Positions 11,651-12,443 of a DNA stretch of 12,443 bases are shown here, piece after piece (the stretch's first letter is position 1; each line of letters opens with the position of its first letter). The notes beneath the pieces are model-generated. The model had not been told where the DNA came from. It worked only from the letters and a program-made list of their open reading frames with translations, and ran no database searches. The stretch is from assembly GCA_001778545.1 (NCBI GenBank), contig MFHJ01000037.1, positions 1 to 12,443 of the forward strand, read 5' to 3'. Source of the DNA: Candidatus Giovannonibacteria bacterium RIFCSPHIGHO2_02_43_16 (lineage in GTDB: Bacteria > Patescibacteriota > Minisyncoccia > JACPKW01 > UBA11713). The translations under genes and the position numbers were made by a program.

Positions 11651-12443
11651 GATTCGCTTCCTCTAAAATCTTCCCTACTTCAAAAAGGCGCGATTCCTCA
11701 AGCCGCGGGGCGATGAGCTGGATGCCGACTGGCAAATCTTTGCCGTCTTTCTGGACTGTCCCGAATGGCACAGAAATAGCCGGAACTCCCGCGAGATTTA
11801 TCGGAACTGTATAAATATCTTCGAGATACATTGATAACGGATCGGAAGTTTTCTCGCCGATTTTAAACGCGGAATGCGGAGCTGTCGGAGTTAAAAGCAG
11901 ATCCACGTTTCTGAATTCATTTTCGAAATCTTTTCTGATCATATAGCGGACTTTCTGGGCACGCGAATAATACGCATCATAATATCCCGCCGAGAGAACG
12001 TAAGTTCCCAAAATAATTCTCCGCCGCACCTCTTCTCCGAATCCGCGCTCACGCGTTTTGGCATAAACATCAAAAAGATTCTTACCTTCCGCGCGCGCTC
12101 CATAGCGGACACCGTCAAAACGCGAGAGGTTCGCCGAGACCTCGGCGGGCATAACAATATAATACGCGGCAAGCGCGTACTGGACCGAGGGCAAGGAAAC
12201 TTCTTTTATTTCAAATCCTTTATTTTTTAGAAAAGTAATTGCTTCGTTAAATTTTTTCGCGATACTCTCGTCTAATCCTTCTTTCCCTCCTTCGGCTAGT
12301 GAAAAATATTCTTTTGGAACTCCGATTGTCTTGGAGGCTAAGCCTCCGCTTGGAGGCTTAGCCTCCAAGCTAGTTGCGTCAAGCTCATCTTTTCCTTCAA
12401 TCACATTGAAAATAATCTCCGCGTCCTCGACTGATTTTGTAAT
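11637..12443 (-). CDS. gatA: Aspartyl/glutamyl-tRNA(Asn/Gln) amidotransferase subunit A, C-terminal part
   Basis: The visible C-terminal 268 residues of the amidase subunit, which releases ammonia from glutamine for GatB to convert Glu-tRNA(Gln) or Asp-tRNA(Asn). The frame is open to the window end, so the true start lies outside. Matches to the family include ITKSVEDAEIIFNVIEGKDE at the visible N-end, IGVPKEYF, YYIVMPAEVSANLSRFDGVR, RRIILGTYVLSAGYYDAYY, LLLTPTAPHSAFKIGE and LAGVPAISVPFG. The Ser-cisSer-Lys catalytic residues are upstream of the window. Odd: the linker between DATS and IGVPKEYF, normally about 20 variable residues, is LEAKPPSGGLASK, encoded entirely by a near-perfect palindrome (12330-12369). 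Confidence 0.96.
   Translation of the reverse strand: MTKSVEDAEIIFNVIEGKDELDATSLEAKPPSGGLASKTIGVPKEYFSLAEGGKEGLDESIAKKFNEAITFLKNKGFEIKEVSLPSVQYALAAYYIVMPAEVSANLSRFDGVRYGARAEGKNLFDVYAKTRERGFGEEVRRRIILGTYVLSAGYYDAYYSRAQKVRYMIRKDFENEFRNVDLLLTPTAPHSAFKIGEKTSDPLSMYLEDIYTVPINLAGVPAISVPFGTVQKDGKDLPVGIQLIAPRLEESRLFEVGKILEEANPNFS
12330..12369. repeat. Palindromic repeat element inside gatA, in frame
   Basis: A perfect 18-bp inverted repeat: arm CTTGGAGGCTAAGCCTCC (12330-12347), 4-nt loop GCTT, complementary arm 12352-12369. It shares 16 bases with the intergenic copy at 1845-1860. It keeps the gatA frame open and codes for the linker LEAKPPSGGLASK. Each arm is itself close to a palindrome around GGAGGCTTAGCCTCC-type sequence. 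Confidence 0.85.

Overview
The window looks like a chromosomal segment of a Candidate Phyla Radiation (Patescibacteria) bacterium, most likely Parcubacteria-like. This is inferred from gene content and style, not from a database search. Core genes mostly lack Shine-Dalgarno sequences, small proteins of unknown function are common, a DUF5667-type secreted protein is present, and rplK is followed by nucleotide-metabolism genes instead of rplA.

Layout. Positions 1-2622 (minus strand) form an operon secE-nusG-rplK-dcd-tmk: the protein-export subunit SecE, elongation factor NusG and ribosomal protein L11, then a two-domain dCTP deaminase and thymidylate kinase (cut by the window edge), which both serve dTTP supply. 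A 34-nt leader with two mutually exclusive hairpins precedes secE. Positions 2741-3260 (minus) hold two small unknown proteins with their own promoter, and 3346-5307 (minus) is gyrB. A consensus promoter then drives a 93-aa unknown protein on the plus strand. Next is a TrpR-superfamily regulator (minus) bracketed by two exact 26-bp repeats, divergent from a single-chain, mitochondrial-type phenylalanyl-tRNA synthetase (plus). A 51-aa exported or membrane-anchored peptide follows, converging on a 160-aa unknown protein through a shared terminator. Then come a ZIP-family metal transporter, tRNA-Met/Ile(CAT) and tRNA-Asp, a 121-aa membrane-anchored protein coupled to a DedA-family protein, a secreted DUF5667-like protein (minus), initiator tRNA-fMet, a DoxX-like membrane protein, and the 3' part of gatA (minus).

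Points of most interest are these. (1) The PheRS has the mitochondrial architecture (catalytic core plus FDX-ACB domain in one chain). (2) A palindromic repeat lies in frame inside gatA, and a related copy sits between nusG and rplK, resembling Rickettsia palindromic elements in principle. (3) The TrpR-like gene carries an exact repeat with a 12-bp palindrome over its own -10 box and a second copy just past its stop codon. (4) Three genes have a -10-like hexamer exactly 6 nt before the ATG, predicting leaderless mRNAs, and two tRNA genes show the same arrangement at 5 nt. (5) Strong Shine-Dalgarno sites occur only on small unknown genes, while core genes have none.

No CRISPR array, insertion sequence, phage gene or rRNA was seen. 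No gene-free stretch exceeds 300 bases.
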